A stretch of DNA of 26,669 bases from Ramicandelaber brevisporus (lineage: Eukaryota; Kickxellomycota; Ramicandelaberales; Ramicandelaberaceae). Shown one piece after another: positions 26,429 to 26,669 of this stretch; the first letter of the stretch is position 1; each line of letters opens with the position of its first letter. Where the stretch lies: positions 1 to 26,669 of the forward strand of contig MU603001.1 of the NCBI GenBank assembly GCA_025201865.1. Direction: 5' to 3'. Made by a program: the position numbers and the translations under genes. The notes under the pieces were generated by a model, which was not told where the DNA came from, did no database searches, and saw only the letters and a program-made list of their open reading frames with translations.

Positions 26429-26669
26429 CTAAATCTTCTTGAGCGGGGCGAGCATGACGGCGGGCGGACTGCTGCCAAAGTCAAACACGACGTAGTTGTT
26501 CTTCAGGAACACATCGCCGAGCACAATGGCTGGCAGCCGCGGTCCGCCGTCCACGATGCTCAGGTAGCACTTGCCGCGCGCGCTCGCCGCCTCCTCGCGC
26601 ACCAGGTCCTGCGCGCTGATCTCAAACACCCGGTCGGCCAGCTTGAAGCCGACGCGGATGCCGCTGCTC
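26429..26669 (-). CDS. Aspartic protease (pepsin family A1), C-terminal end only (5' part outside the window)
   Basis: The frame is open from the window edge to a TAG at 26431-26429. The last 79 residues show the C-terminal lobe pattern of pepsin-like enzymes: a VFEISAQDLV strand (equivalent to FxIPAxDYV), a Cys, then IVLGDVFLKNNYVVFDFGS (equivalent to ILGDVFLRxYYxVFD). Both catalytic Asp motifs lie upstream and cannot be seen. The GTG in VFEIS is an internal valine, not a start. The C-terminus APLKKI is short, without a GPI signal, which suits a soluble secreted or vacuolar enzyme. Confidence 0.85.
   Translation of the reverse strand, partial: SSGIRVGFKLADRVFEISAQDLVREEAASARGKCYLSIVDGGPRLPAIVLGDVFLKNNYVVFDFGSSPPAVMLAPLKKI

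Overview
The window looks like gene-dense nuclear DNA from a fungus. It carries fifteen protein-coding genes, two cut by the window edges, and every one reads through as a single uninterrupted ORF with no intron needed. The repertoire is fungal: a C-14 sterol reductase (ERG24 type), an OAC1-type oxaloacetate carrier, yeast-type carnitine acetyltransferase, a proteinase K/cerevisin-type subtilase and small secreted Cys-rich proteins. The lack of introns, the pyrimidine-rich leaders, and the trypsin-like and chagasin-like genes make an early-diverging lineage (for example Zoopagomycota/Kickxellomycotina) a reasonable guess. That placement is inference, not something the sequence proves.

Layout. 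1-678 is the 3' part of a Pro/Thr/Cys repeat wall-type protein. After a gene-free convergent gap comes a choline/ethanolamine phosphotransferase (minus). It is divergent from a membrane-anchored trypsin-like protein that has lost catalytic His and Ser. OAC1 (plus) follows, with a convergent eight-cysteine secreted protein (minus). That gene is divergent from an EIPR1-type WD40 protein, which converges within 24 bp on HMG-CoA lyase (mitochondrial presequence plus C-terminal SKL). HMG-CoA lyase is divergent from ERG24, which contains a 102-bp in-frame tandem duplication. ERG24 converges on a type II membrane protein with a C-terminal double-psi beta-barrel (RlpA/expansin-like) domain. Two small secreted chagasin-like (I42-type) proteins then flank a roughly 685-bp hAT-like DNA element with 8-bp target duplications. 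The right part holds carnitine acetyltransferase, an F-box protein, the FAN1 nuclease, a secreted or vacuolar subtilase, and the 3' end of an aspartic protease (minus).

Themes. Two loose functional groups can be seen, but neither is shown to be a true cluster. One is acyl-CoA, sterol and membrane metabolism (CPT/EPT, OAC1, HMG-CoA lyase, ERG24, carnitine acetyltransferase). The other is proteolysis at the cell surface or in the secretory and vacuolar system (pseudo-trypsin, two candidate protease inhibitors, subtilase, aspartic protease).

The most noteworthy observations are the hAT-like insertion in the promoter of one inhibitor-like gene, the recent duplication inside ERG24, the membrane-bound pseudo-trypsin, the Cys-bridged loop shared by the two chagasin-like proteins, and a FAN1 without its usual ubiquitin-binding finger but with a PIP-like box and a SIM-like motif.
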